From assembly GCA_041499965.1 (NCBI GenBank), contig JBGQLG010000008.1:7096-71095 (forward strand): DNA of 64,000 nt, written 5' to 3'. Source of the stretch: AR5 sp041499965. Lineage in GTDB: Bacteria; Methylomirabilota; Methylomirabilia; Rokubacteriales; CSP1-6. Positions 24,605-32,921 of the stretch are shown piece by piece. The notes below the pieces were generated by a model. It worked only from the letters and a program-made list of their open reading frames with translations, did not search any database and was not told where the DNA came from. The position numbers were made by a program, and so were the translations under genes. The stretch's first letter is position 1. Each line of letters opens with the position of its first letter.

Positions 24605-25842
24605 GCCGCCCCCGCCTGGAACGCCCGCCAGCGCTCCTGCACGAACTCGCCCAGGCGGCGCGCGAAGCGCGGCCGGTCGAACTGCGCGGCCCGCGCGCGC
24701 AGGGCCCGGGGCTCGAAGCGGCCGGCGCTGGCCTCGAACGTGGTGATCGCCGCGGCCAGCGCGTCCACCGTCGGCTCGGGGAAGAAGACGGCGGTCGGCG
24801 GCTCGGAGCCGTCGAGGCCGATCATCGTCTCCAGCGCGCCGCCGCGGGCCAGCGCGATGGTGGGGCGTCCGGCGGCCGCCGCCTCCAGCGGCACGATGCC
24901 GTAGTCCTCCACCGAGGGGAAGAGCACCGCCCGGCAGCGCGCGTAGAGCTCGGCCACCTCGGCGTCGGGGCGCCAGCCCAGGAACGTCACGCCCGGCCCG
25001 GCCAGCGCGCGCAGCCGCGCCTCCTGGGACCCGGTGCCGACCACGACGAGCCGGCGGCCGAGCCGGCCGGCCGCCGCCACCGCGAGGTCCACGCGCTTGT
25101 AGGGCACCAGCGCCGAGACCACCAGGTAGTAGTCGTCGACCGCCTCCGCGATGCAGAAGCGCGCCACGTCGACGGGCGGGTGGATGACCTGCGAGGCGCG
25201 GCCGTACACGCGGCGGATGCGATCGGCGATGTGATGCGAGATCGCCACGAACGCGTCGACGCCCTGCGTGCGCCGGTCCCAGCGCCGGAGCGCGGCGGCC
25301 ACCGGCGGCAGCGCGGCCCGCGTGAGCCAGCCGGCGCCCTGCGTGTAGTCGGCTTCCAGGTCCCACACGTAGCGCATCGGCGTGAAACAGTAGCAGAGGT
25401 GCAGCGCGCCGGCCGGAACGCGGACCGCCTTGGCCACGCAGTGGCTCAGCGACAGCACGAGGTCGTAGCCGTCCAGCGCCAGCCCGCGCACGGCGGCCGG
25501 GAACAGCGGCAGGTAGTAACGGTAGCGCGTCGCGGCCCCGGGCAACCGCTGCACGAACGAGGTGACGATGCGTCGGCGCTCGATCACCGGGCTCACGCTG
25601 CCGGGGACGTGCAGGAGCGTGAAGAGCGGCGCGTCGGGAAACAGCTCGCAGGCGACCTCCAGGCAGCGCTCACCGCCCCGCATGCCGGTGAGCCAGTCGT
25701 GCACCAGGGCCACGCGGGGCCCGGCCGACGCCGACGATCGGCCGCCGGGCTCGCTCAGCGCGAGCGCAGGGGGAGGCGCGGTCGCCAATTCCCGAGGAGG
25801 TCGACGAGCGTCTGGTACTCGGCGAGGTGCATCGCCGGCCAT
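24598..25842 (-). CDS. Glycosyltransferase family 4 protein
   Basis: A retaining GT-B enzyme. The N-terminal fold begins RVALVHDWLTGMRGGERCLE, with SHCVAKAVRVPAGALHLCYC. The C-terminal donor domain has SALVPYKRVDLAVAAAGRL, VVVGTGSQEARLRALAG and the EX7E-type site PSVEDYGIVPLEAAAAGRPT. The start is uncertain. ATG 25842 lies 4 bases after the upstream stop, but it adds 43 low-complexity residues; GTG 25713 gives the family-like VALVHDW. A 25-codon ORF (MHLAEYQTLVDLLGNW...) overlaps the disputed segment at 25832-25755. Sugar specificity is unknown. Confidence 0.88.
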   Translation of the reverse strand: MAGDAPRRVPDARRPPRELATAPPPALALSEPGGRSSASAGPRVALVHDWLTGMRGGERCLEVACELFPDAPLFTLLHVPGSVSPVIERRRIVTSFVQRLPGAATRYRYYLPLFPAAVRGLALDGYDLVLSLSHCVAKAVRVPAGALHLCYCFTPMRYVWDLEADYTQGAGWLTRAALPPVAAALRRWDRRTQGVDAFVAISHHIADRIRRVYGRASQVIHPPVDVARFCIAEAVDDYYLVVSALVPYKRVDLAVAAAGRLGRRLVVVGTGSQEARLRALAGPGVTFLGWRPDAEVAELYARCRAVLFPSVEDYGIVPLEAAAAGRPTIALARGGALETMIGLDGSEPPTAVFFPEPTVDALAAAITTFEASAGRFEPRALRARAAQFDRPRFARRLGEFVQERWRAFQAGAAC

Positions 25843-25846
25843 ACTA

Positions 25847-26953
25847 CTACACCCCCAGGACCTCCCTGTAGACGCCGTCCAGCGCCGCCAGCATGCCGCG
25901 GACGTCGAATTCGCTGCGGGCGCGCGTGCGATTCTCGGCGCCCAGCCGCGCGCGCAGGCCGGCGTCACCCAGCACCGCGGTCAGGGCCCCCGCGACGGCC
26001 TCGGGGGTGGCGGCCACCAGGCCGGCGGAGTCCTCGCCGAGCACCTCGCGGTGGGCGGAGATGTCGCTGGCGACGACCGGCAGGCCGAGCGCCATCGCCT
26101 CCACCACCGCCAGCGGCAACCCCTCCTTGCGGGCCGGCGACGCGAACACGTCGAAGGCCGGGAACAGCCGCGCCGCCTCGGGCACTTCGCCGGCGAAGCG
26201 CACGCGCGCGGTGATCCTCAGCGCCGCGGCCAGCGCCCGCAGGCGCGCGGCCTCCGGCCCGTCACCGATGAGCGCGAGCGTGACGGCCGGCGCCAGCGCC
26301 GCCGCGCGCAGGAGCACGTCGAGTCGCTTGACCTCGTCCAGGCGCGCCGCGCAGCCCACCACGGCCCCGGCCGCGCCGAGGCCGAGCGCCTCGCGCGCCT
26401 CGCCGCGGGTGAGCGCGGCGGCGGTGAGGCGGGCCACGTCGACGCCGTTGAGGATCACGCGGCTCTGGCCGGCGGTGAACAGGCCGAGCGCGAGCCCCTC
26501 GCGCTCCTGCGCGCGCGAGACGTTGACGACGATGCGCGTGGCGGCCGACAGCCGGCGCTCCAGCGCCAGGTAGGCGACGCGGGCCGGCGCCGGGTAGCGC
26601 TCGTAGTGGATCCCGTGCAGGGTGTGGACGGCCGGGACGCCGGCCAGCCGGGCACCGATCCGCCCGTGGACGCCGGCGCCCTTGCCGTGGGAGTGCACCA
26701 GGCGCACGCCGCGCGCGCGGATCAGCCGGACGAGGCGCAGGAGCGTGCGCGGATCGAGGCGGTCCGTGCGCAGCATCTCGGTCTCCACGCCGGCCGCCCG
26801 GAACTGCTCGAACAGGGGACCGTCGGCCGGCCCGGCCACGATCGAGCGCCAGCCGTGCGCGCGCAGGCCGCGCGCTACGGCCAAGACGTGCTGCGGCCCG
26901 CCGCCGGCCCGGGTGGAGACCAGGAGCTGCAGGACCGGGATCGGCTCCGTCAC
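25847..26953 (-). CDS. Glycosyltransferase family 4 protein
   Basis: 368-residue GT-B glycosyltransferase. N-terminal VLQLLVSTRAGGGPQHVLAV gives the typical first strand and Gly loop. VRLVHSHGKGAGVHGRIGAR, VVNVSRAQEREGLALGLF and VILNGVDVARL lie mid-protein. The donor-binding half has CAARLDEVKRLDVLLRAAAL, LIGDGPEAARLRAL and FASPARKEGLPLAVVEAMAL with the EX7E glutamates. The GTG start overlaps the stop of the GT2 gene upstream (GTGA). Acts in the cytosol on a lipid-linked acceptor; donor unknown. Confidence 0.92.
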   Translation of the reverse strand: MTEPIPVLQLLVSTRAGGGPQHVLAVARGLRAHGWRSIVAGPADGPLFEQFRAAGVETEMLRTDRLDPRTLLRLVRLIRARGVRLVHSHGKGAGVHGRIGARLAGVPAVHTLHGIHYERYPAPARVAYLALERRLSAATRIVVNVSRAQEREGLALGLFTAGQSRVILNGVDVARLTAAALTRGEAREALGLGAAGAVVGCAARLDEVKRLDVLLRAAALAPAVTLALIGDGPEAARLRALAAALRITARVRFAGEVPEAARLFPAFDVFASPARKEGLPLAVVEAMALGLPVVASDISAHREVLGEDSAGLVAATPEAVAGALTAVLGDAGLRARLGAENRTRARSEFDVRGMLAALDGVYREVLGV

Positions 26954-27759
26954 GCGCGCGATCCGGCCACCGCCGCGCGCACGGCGCGCCGCAGCGGCCG
27001 CGGCAGCGCCAGCGCCAGCATCGGCCGCAGCGCGAACAGCGCGCACCACGGGGGATAGGCGCCGCGCGCCACCGCGCGCCAGCGTACGCGCGCCTCCGTG
27101 CGCAGACGGTCCTCCTCGCGCTCGACCGAGACGCGCCCCGCGCCGAGCCGTCGCTCCACCAGCACCTCGGAGAGGTTGGCCAGCCGCGTGAGGCCGGCCA
27201 GCCGCATCCACAGCTCGTAGTCCTGGGCGACCGCCAGCGTCTCGTCGTAGCCGCCGGCGCGCGCCAGCAGGGCCCGGCGCAGCATCACGGAGGAGTGCAC
27301 GAACGGGTTGGCGCGGATCAGCGCGCGGCGGAGCGCGGCGTCGTCCACCGGAGGCCGGACGACGCGCACCGCGACGCCGCCGCCGTCGACCTCGCGGGCG
27401 GCGGTGCCGAGCAGCCCCACCTCGGGGTGCGCGGCCAGGAAGGCGCGCTGCCGCGCGAGGCGCTCCGGCAGCGCCGTGTCGTCGGCGTCGAGCCGGGCGA
27501 CGAGATCGGCGCGGGCGACGCCGAGGGCCCGGTTGAGCGCGCGCGTGAGCCCGGTGCGCGACTGGCGCTCCAGGCGCAGTCGCGGATCGGTGACGGCCGC
27601 GAGCAGGCCGGGCGTGGCGTCGGTGGAGCCGTCGTCGACGACGATCAGCTCGAGGTCCCCGTCGGTCTGGGCGAGCACGCTGGCCACCGCCTGGGCGATC
27701 CAGGGGGCGCCGTTGTACACGGACATCAGCACGGAGACGGCCGGGGTGGGCCCGCTCAC
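26950..27759 (-). CDS. Glycosyltransferase family 2 protein
   Basis: 269-residue inverting GT-A enzyme. N-terminal nucleotide-binding domain VSVLMSVYNGAPWIAQAVAS with LELIVVDDGSTDATPGLL. The DXD metal motif is in LVARLDADDTALPERLARQR, and the acceptor-side segment GGYDETLAVAQDYELWMRLA contains the catalytic-base region (ED/D). The C-terminal part is basic, with a short hydrophobic stretch. It overlaps its neighbours at both ends by 4 bases. Substrate unknown. Confidence 0.92.
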   Translation of the reverse strand: MSGPTPAVSVLMSVYNGAPWIAQAVASVLAQTDGDLELIVVDDGSTDATPGLLAAVTDPRLRLERQSRTGLTRALNRALGVARADLVARLDADDTALPERLARQRAFLAAHPEVGLLGTAAREVDGGGVAVRVVRPPVDDAALRRALIRANPFVHSSVMLRRALLARAGGYDETLAVAQDYELWMRLAGLTRLANLSEVLVERRLGAGRVSVEREEDRLRTEARVRWRAVARGAYPPWCALFALRPMLALALPRPLRRAVRAAVAGSRA

Positions 27760-28694
27760 GCGAGCTTACGGAAGACGAGATTCAGGTACGGCAGCGCCAG
27801 CGACGGCGGGCGGCCCAGCACCTGGAGCGCGCGGGCGGCGACGGTGAAGACGGGCCACGCGGCGCGGCGCGCGCGGGAGCGGGCGGTGTCGCGAAAGAAG
27901 CGCCAGCCGTAGCCGCTCTCCTCGGTGACGTCGACGAGGCCAGCGCGGCCCCCCGAGGGCAGGCAGTCGGCCAGGGTGGCGTTGCGCCAGCCGGTGCCGT
28001 CGGCGACGAACTCCTCGAAGCTCACCGCGCCGTAGGTGCGTGGCCGGCCCAGCCGCGCGTAGCGCCAGGCCAGCGCCGGCGGCAGCCACTGCACCAGCGG
28101 CAGGCCGACCGAGTGCGTCTCCAGCGGGAACCAGCGATTGGGCGTGTCGAGGATCGCGATGTGGCCGCCGGGCGCCAGGACGCGGTAGTGCTCGTCGACC
28201 TGGGCGCGCCGCCAGCGCGCCGGCAGGTGCTCGACGACGCCGACCGCCAGCACCAGGTCGAAGGCGCCGTCGGGCCACGGCAGGCGCCGGGTGGCGTCCT
28301 GGTCGAGATGGCGCACGTCACGCACCACGGCCAGTCCCAGCTCCTCGACCTTCGCGCGGGTGAGCTCGACGAAGGCAAGATCGGTATCGAAGGTCGTGAG
28401 GGCCGCCACCTCGGGCTGCTCGGCCAGGTACTCCGTCATGTGACCGAACGAGCAGCCGATCTCGAGTACGCGCAGCCCGGCGGCGCCGCGCGCCCGGAGG
28501 TACGCGAAGAGCGGGGCCAGGAAGCGGCGGCCGCGCGTCTCCTTGAAGTCGAAGTAGAGCGGGGCGCGGCGGGCGCCCTTGCGCGCGATCAGCATCTCGA
28601 TGATGCGCGTGCTGTAACGGGTCGGGTCCTGGCGGCCGCCGGCCTCGAGCACGCGGCGATCGCCGAGATCCACGATGCGAAAGCCCTCGGCCAT
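27756..28694 (-). CDS. SAM-dependent class I methyltransferase
   Basis: 312 residues. Motif I is LRVLEIGCSFGHMTEYLAE (about residues 75-93), followed by an acidic motif II (LTTFDTDLAFVEL), motif III-like FDLVLAVGVVEHLPARW and the post-motif APGGHIAILDTPNRWFPLE. The C-terminal 100 residues (from about 200) are family-specific, as in methyltransferases of polysaccharide clusters. A sugar O-methyl acceptor is likely from the neighbourhood, but N- or C-methylation cannot be excluded. Overlaps the GT2 gene downstream. Confidence 0.85.
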   Translation of the reverse strand: MAEGFRIVDLGDRRVLEAGGRQDPTRYSTRIIEMLIARKGARRAPLYFDFKETRGRRFLAPLFAYLRARGAAGLRVLEIGCSFGHMTEYLAEQPEVAALTTFDTDLAFVELTRAKVEELGLAVVRDVRHLDQDATRRLPWPDGAFDLVLAVGVVEHLPARWRRAQVDEHYRVLAPGGHIAILDTPNRWFPLETHSVGLPLVQWLPPALAWRYARLGRPRTYGAVSFEEFVADGTGWRNATLADCLPSGGRAGLVDVTEESGYGWRFFRDTARSRARRAAWPVFTVAARALQVLGRPPSLALPYLNLVFRKLA

Positions 28695-28708
28695 CGGCGC
28701 CTATCCTG

Positions 28709-29500
28709 TCACGCCCGGCGGGCGACGACGAGCAGCATGTGACCGAGCAGGCGCAGCGCCGGCGGGCTGTACAGCGCCCGCCGCGCGAGGCCGCCCAGCC
28801 ATCCGCGGCGTCGAGCGTCGACCGGGCCGGCCCGCCCTCCACCGCCCGCCGCCCGCCTCGATCGCCGCACGGCGCGGAGGGCCGTGCGCAGCACGCGCGC
28901 GGGATCGTAGGGGTGGGCGGCGTGCGAGACGAAGCCGTGGCGGCGCAGCGCGGTCACGAGCTCGCCGCGGGTGAACGCGTACTGGTAGAACGTGCCGCCC
29001 CCGCGCGCCAGGGCGGCCTGGCGCCGGCGGATCCACGGCCCGCCCAGCCGGCGGACACCGTTGAGGTACGGCACCGAGATCACCAGCACGCCGCCCGGCG
29101 CCAGGACACGCCGCGCCTCGGCCAGGATCGCGTCGGGTCCCTCGGGATCGTGCTCGACCACGCCGAGCGAGACGTAGGCGGCCACCGCCCCGCTGCGGAT
29201 CGCCAGCGCGCGCAGGTCGCCGACGGCCAGCGGCACCGCGGCCACGCGGCGGCACGCCGCCAGCGCCTCCACGCTGCCGTCCACGCCGGCCGCCCGCCAG
29301 CCGCGCTCGCGCAGCAGGATCACGTACTGGCCCAGCCCGCAGCCGGCCTCGAGCACGAGACCGCTCGGCGGCAGCGCGTCGGTGATCAGCGTCGTCAGCG
29401 GCGAGACGCGGGCGACGGCCAGCAGCTCGTCCACCGTGTGGCCGCCCCAGTGCTCGGTCCAGAAGTCCTCGCGCGCGCGCAGCGAGTAGTACGTGAGCAC
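28709..29500 (-). CDS. SAM-dependent class I methyltransferase
   Basis: 263 residues. SAM-binding motif LVLEAGCGLGQYVILLRERG (about residues 49-68), AAGVDGSVEALAACR, then VAAYVSLGVVEHDPEGPDAI and LAPGGVLVISVPYLNGVRRL. The N-terminus TYYSLRAREDFWTEHWGGHT is typical of methyltransferases in surface-sugar clusters. The C-terminus is Arg-rich and then hydrophobic (ALRLLGHMLLVVARRA). The GTG at 29500 lies one base after the stop of the upstream membrane-protein gene. Confidence 0.85.
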   Translation of the reverse strand: MLTYYSLRAREDFWTEHWGGHTVDELLAVARVSPLTTLITDALPPSGLVLEAGCGLGQYVILLRERGWRAAGVDGSVEALAACRRVAAVPLAVGDLRALAIRSGAVAAYVSLGVVEHDPEGPDAILAEARRVLAPGGVLVISVPYLNGVRRLGGPWIRRRQAALARGGGTFYQYAFTRGELVTALRRHGFVSHAAHPYDPARVLRTALRAVRRSRRAAGGGGRAGPVDARRRGWLGGLARRALYSPPALRLLGHMLLVVARRA

Positions 29501-29501
29501 G

Positions 29502-31106
29502 TCAGGCCGCCCGCCGCCGCCACACCGACCAGCCGCCCTGCCCCCACACGCGCTCGAAGTCGGCCGGCGGCGCGGCCGCCGCCCCGGGCAGCCCTGGATC
29601 GAGCACCGCGTAGTCGGCGCCGAGCCGGCGGGCGAGCGCGAACCAGCAGCCGGCACCGCCGGCGCCGCGGCAGACGGTGCGCTCGCGCTCGAGCGCGTAC
29701 CACTCGGCCAGCGGGCCGCTGCCGGCCAGGAACATCAGCGCGCCGTCCTTGAACGAGCCGGTGATCGCCCGGCGCGTGCGCAAGCGAAACTCGAAGTCGT
29801 CGGTGAAAAACAGCGCCCCGGACGGCGTGGCGGTGGACGTCCACGCCCACAGCGCCCGCCGGGGCCCGAGATCGGGGGTCGCCGCCGCCACCGGCGGTGG
29901 TCCCATGCCGAGTGCGTGCTTGACCCGCGCGCGGGTGTCCGCGGAGACGGCGTGAATCACCGCGCCCGGCGGCACCAGTGAGACGACCACGAGTGCGACG
30001 GCGACGACGAGCGCGCGGGCGCGGCGCGCGGCGAGCAGGTGCCCGTAGACGAGCGCGAGGCCGCCGAGCAGGAGCGGATAGAGCAGCCGCAGTATGCGCA
30101 GCTCCTGGATGTCCACGTAGGGCCGGTCCAGCGAGGCGCCGAGCACTTGGATGGCCGCGGTGCCGCCGAAGCCCACCACGAGGATGGCGCCCATCACCGG
30201 CGTCAGCGGCGTGAGCACCGCGTTCGGTTCGCCGCGCCGCCGCCACCAGAGCCAGGCGGCCAGCGGCACGGCCATGTGAAAGGCGACGGAGAGCAGCGCG
30301 TTGAGCGCGATCGGGTAGAAGAGATACGCGAAGCGATAGTCGAGCGCGGCCCGTACCATCGCCGGTGCGCCACCCCCGACGCGCCCGGTGAAGAACGGCA
30401 CCGTGTAGGGCAGCGTGCCCGCCGCGAACAGCGCCACGCCGAGCGCCACCTGCCCGAGGGCGCGCCGGCTGCGCTCCTGCCACAGGTGGGCCACCGCGGT
30501 GACCTGGGCCAGGTGGTAGGCCGAAACGGGATGGACGTTGAACAGCACGCCGAGGATCCCCCAGTACGCGGGGAGCCAGGGCCGCCGCCGCGCTGCCAGG
30601 AAGAGCAGCAGCAGCGGCGGAATGAGTCCGGCCAGAATCGTGCGGGTGGCCGCCGAGGCGATTCCGTCGAGCCCCCACACCTCGCCGCCCAGCGCGTTGC
30701 GCAGCGTCACCGCGCCCAGCGTCGCCAGCGCGGCCGGCGCCGGCCGTCCGGCCACCGCGCGGAAGAACACGTAGTGGCCGGCGATGAACACGGCGCCCAT
30801 CGCCCAGCCGAGCCAGGCCAGCGCGCGCTCGACGTCGCCGCCGAGGCGGCGGGCCAGCGCGGCGTGCACGTCGAGGAACCACGGCACGTGCAGCAGGTCG
30901 GGGTCGTACCGGTAGAGCGCGTCGCGCGCGAACGTCTCGGGGGCGAGCTTCTTGACGACGAGCAGGTCGTAGGCGTTCTGGTCGGCGCGAAGCTGGGCGT
31001 CGCCGAGGAGGATCAGCGCGCCGGACAGGGCCAGCGCGACCAGCCCGACGAGGACCGCCTCGCCGGCGCGGCGGCTCGTCAGCGGCGGACGCGCGGCCGG
31101 GCCCAC
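29502..31106 (-). CDS. Large polytopic membrane protein of unknown function
   Basis: About 534 residues with some ten hydrophobic segments, first AVLVGLVALALSGALILLG, then GWAMGAVFIAGHYVFF, TILAGLIPPLLLLFLAA and LVVAVALVVVSLVPPGAVIH. Between them lie periplasmic-type loops (RADQNAYDLLVVKKLAPETF) and a C-terminal soluble domain of about 130 residues. The build resembles GT-C-like or polymerase-like proteins, but no diagnostic Asp/Glu loop was identified. GTG 31106 overlaps the GT2 gene by 28 bases; CTG 31082 (in CTGA) is an equally plausible start. Confidence 0.65.
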   Translation of the reverse strand: MGPAARPPLTSRRAGEAVLVGLVALALSGALILLGDAQLRADQNAYDLLVVKKLAPETFARDALYRYDPDLLHVPWFLDVHAALARRLGGDVERALAWLGWAMGAVFIAGHYVFFRAVAGRPAPAALATLGAVTLRNALGGEVWGLDGIASAATRTILAGLIPPLLLLFLAARRRPWLPAYWGILGVLFNVHPVSAYHLAQVTAVAHLWQERSRRALGQVALGVALFAAGTLPYTVPFFTGRVGGGAPAMVRAALDYRFAYLFYPIALNALLSVAFHMAVPLAAWLWWRRRGEPNAVLTPLTPVMGAILVVGFGGTAAIQVLGASLDRPYVDIQELRILRLLYPLLLGGLALVYGHLLAARRARALVVAVALVVVSLVPPGAVIHAVSADTRARVKHALGMGPPPVAAATPDLGPRRALWAWTSTATPSGALFFTDDFEFRLRTRRAITGSFKDGALMFLAGSGPLAEWYALERERTVCRGAGGAGCWFALARRLGADYAVLDPGLPGAAAAPPADFERVWGQGGWSVWRRRAA

Positions 31107-31783
31107 TCGCGGACCAGGAGAGCCCCGAACTTCAGACCCACCGGGATGGCGTTGAGCTTGGACACCCCGCGGCCGATGCGGGGCGACTCCTGGGTCGGGA
31201 TCTCGAGCACGCGGAGCCCGGCCTGGAGCGCGCGGATCGACATCTGGAACTCGATCGCGTACCCCTCGGCGTCGGGGGCCAGGCGCAGGAAGGCCGCGCG
31301 CGTGATGCCACGGTAGCCGTTGATGGTGTCCGAGATGGGCGTGCGCGCCCGGCAGAGCACGTTCACCAGCCACGTGAACAGGAGATTGCCCCAGCGCCGG
31401 CTGGCGAACAGGAACTTGTCGTCGTCCTCGGACCGGGCGCCCCGCATGAAGCGCGAGGCGATGACCATGTCGTAGCCGGCGGCCAGCCCCTCGATCAGCT
31501 TCGGGATGTCGTCGGGGTCCTCGTTGCCGTCGGGGCTGAAGAAGATCAGGCGATCGTTGCGCGCGTGCTGCACGGCCAGGCGGAAGGCCTCGCCCCGGCC
31601 GCGCCGCTCCTGGCGGATCACCCGCACCCCGCGCGAGGCGAAGAACTCCAGGGTGCCGTCGGTGGAGCCGCCGTCCACCACCAGGACCTCGTCCAGACAG
31701 TGCAGCGGTAGCTTCGGAAAGACGTCGGTGACACCGTCGATCTCGTTGAGGGTGAGCACGACCAGCGTGACGGCCAGCGTCAC
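31079..31783 (-). CDS. Glycosyltransferase family 2 protein (polyprenyl-phosphate mannosyl/glucosyl transferase-like)
   Basis: 234 residues. Compact GT-A fold: VTLVVLTLNEIDGVTDVFPK, DEVLVVDGGSTDGTLEFF and FFSPDGNEDPDDIPKLIEGL with acidic metal ligands. ASRFMRGARSEDDDKFLFAS and SDTINGYRGITRAAFLRLAP are as in DPM1/GtrB-type enzymes. It lacks C-terminal membrane helices, so it is the soluble short form. It often makes a polyprenyl-phosphate sugar for periplasmic transfer, which would suit the adjacent GT-C-like membrane protein. The GTG at 31783 overlaps the reductase stop. Confidence 0.88.
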   Translation of the reverse strand: MTLAVTLVVLTLNEIDGVTDVFPKLPLHCLDEVLVVDGGSTDGTLEFFASRGVRVIRQERRGRGEAFRLAVQHARNDRLIFFSPDGNEDPDDIPKLIEGLAAGYDMVIASRFMRGARSEDDDKFLFASRRWGNLLFTWLVNVLCRARTPISDTINGYRGITRAAFLRLAPDAEGYAIEFQMSIRALQAGLRVLEIPTQESPRIGRGVSKLNAIPVGLKFGALLVREWARPRVRR

Positions 31784-32736
31784 CGAACCGCCCCGGCGCC
31801 CTGCGTGCGCGTGTACCACTCGATCGTCCGGGCCAGCCCCTCGCGGAAGCCGATCTCCGCCTGGAAGCCGAACAGGTCCTTGGCGCGGGACACGTCGGCG
31901 CAGCGCCGCCGCTGCCCGCTCGGCTTGGAGGCATCGAAGACCAGCCGGCCACGGTAGCCGGTCAGCTCGGACAGCAGCCCGGCCAGGTCACGGATGGCGA
32001 TCTCGAAGCCGGCGCCGAGGTTCACCGGCGCGGCGGCGTCGTAGCGCTCGGCCGCCAGCAGGATGCCGCGAGCGGCGTCGTCCACGAACAGGAACTCCCG
32101 GGTGGCGAGGCCGTCGCCCCACACCACGATCTCGGGCGTGCCGGCGGCGGCCGCGTCGAGGAAGCGGCGGATCAGCGCCGGGATCACGTGGGAGCGCTCG
32201 GGGTCGAAGTGATCGCCGGGCCCGTAGAGGTTCATCAGCAGCAGGTGGACGGCGCTGAGGCCGTACTGCGCGCGGTAGGCCTGCCCCTGCACCAGCAGCA
32301 TCCGCTTGGCGGAGCCATAGGCGCCGTTGGTCGGCTCCGGGTAGCCGTCCCACAGCTCGTCCTCGCGGAACGGCACCCGCGCGTGCTCGGGGTAGGCGCA
32401 CACCGAGCCGACGGCCACGAGCTTGCTCACCCCGGCGCGGCGCGCGTACTCCATGACCAGCGCGCCCATCATGGTGTTGGCGTAGAAGGTACGGCCGGGG
32501 TTGACGAGGTTGTAGCCGATGCCGCCGACGTCGGCGGCCAGGTGCAGCACGAGATCGACGGGGTGCGCGGCGAAGAGTCGGGCGACGTCGGCCTCGCGGG
32601 TCAGATCGAACTCGGCTCGCCGGGGCACCACCACGGTGGCGCAGCCGGCGGCCTGCAGCCGGGTCACGACCGCGCGGCCCAGGAAACCGGCCCCGCCGGT
32701 CACCAGCACGCGGGCGCCGGCGAGCGTCAGGCCCAC
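31780..32736 (-). CDS. GDP-L-fucose synthase / GDP-colitose synthase-like reductase
   Basis: 318-residue short-chain dehydrogenase. Cofactor motif RVLVTGGAGFLGRAVVTRLQ at the N-terminus; active-site motifs VAVGSVCAYPEHARVPF and NGAYGSAKRMLLVQGQAYRA with Tyr and Lys of the YX3K pair; HLAADVGGIGYNLVNPGRTF as in GDP-fucose synthase (Fcl). In that family it does C3/C5 epimerisation and C4 reduction of GDP-4-keto sugars. ColC is the close relative that acts after ColD. The ColD-like gene immediately upstream favours a ColC-like role. GTG 32736 chosen because upstream in-frame sequence is the tandem repeat. Confidence 0.85.
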   Translation of the reverse strand: MGLTLAGARVLVTGGAGFLGRAVVTRLQAAGCATVVVPRRAEFDLTREADVARLFAAHPVDLVLHLAADVGGIGYNLVNPGRTFYANTMMGALVMEYARRAGVSKLVAVGSVCAYPEHARVPFREDELWDGYPEPTNGAYGSAKRMLLVQGQAYRAQYGLSAVHLLLMNLYGPGDHFDPERSHVIPALIRRFLDAAAAGTPEIVVWGDGLATREFLFVDDAARGILLAAERYDAAAPVNLGAGFEIAIRDLAGLLSELTGYRGRLVFDASKPSGQRRRCADVSRAKDLFGFQAEIGFREGLARTIEWYTRTQGAGAVR

Positions 32737-32741
32737 GTCTC

Positions 32742-32921
32742 CAGGCTCGCCTCGCCTACGGCTGCGGCTCGCACGATTTCGATTTTCAGGCTCGCCTCGC
32801 CGGTGGCTACGGCTCGCACGACTTCGATTTTCAGGCTCACCTCGCCGGCGGCTGCGGCTCGCACTACCACCGTTCTCAGGCTCGCCTCGCCGGTGGCCGC
32901 GGCTCGCACTACCACTGCGCC
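32742..32921. repeat. Four tandem copies of a 45-bp unit
   Basis: Units at 32742, 32787, 32832 and 32877, each 45 bp and beginning CAGGCTCGCCTCGCC (the third has one change there). The last unit runs into the final codons of the colD-like gene; the first ends just before the reductase start. The period is divisible by 3, so the array is open in several frames (for example VVRAAATGEASLRT-like repeats), giving false N-terminal extensions. There are no spacers, so it is not CRISPR. Confidence 0.92.

Noticed and set aside
25755..25832. 25-codon minus-strand ORF (MHLAEYQTLVDLLGNW...)
   Set aside because: It overlaps the disputed N-terminus of a glycosyltransferase gene in another frame. It could be a leader peptide, but nothing beyond a plausible composition supports it.
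32742..32921. CRISPR array
   Set aside because: The repeats are directly adjacent 45-bp units without unique spacers, and no cas gene is in the window.
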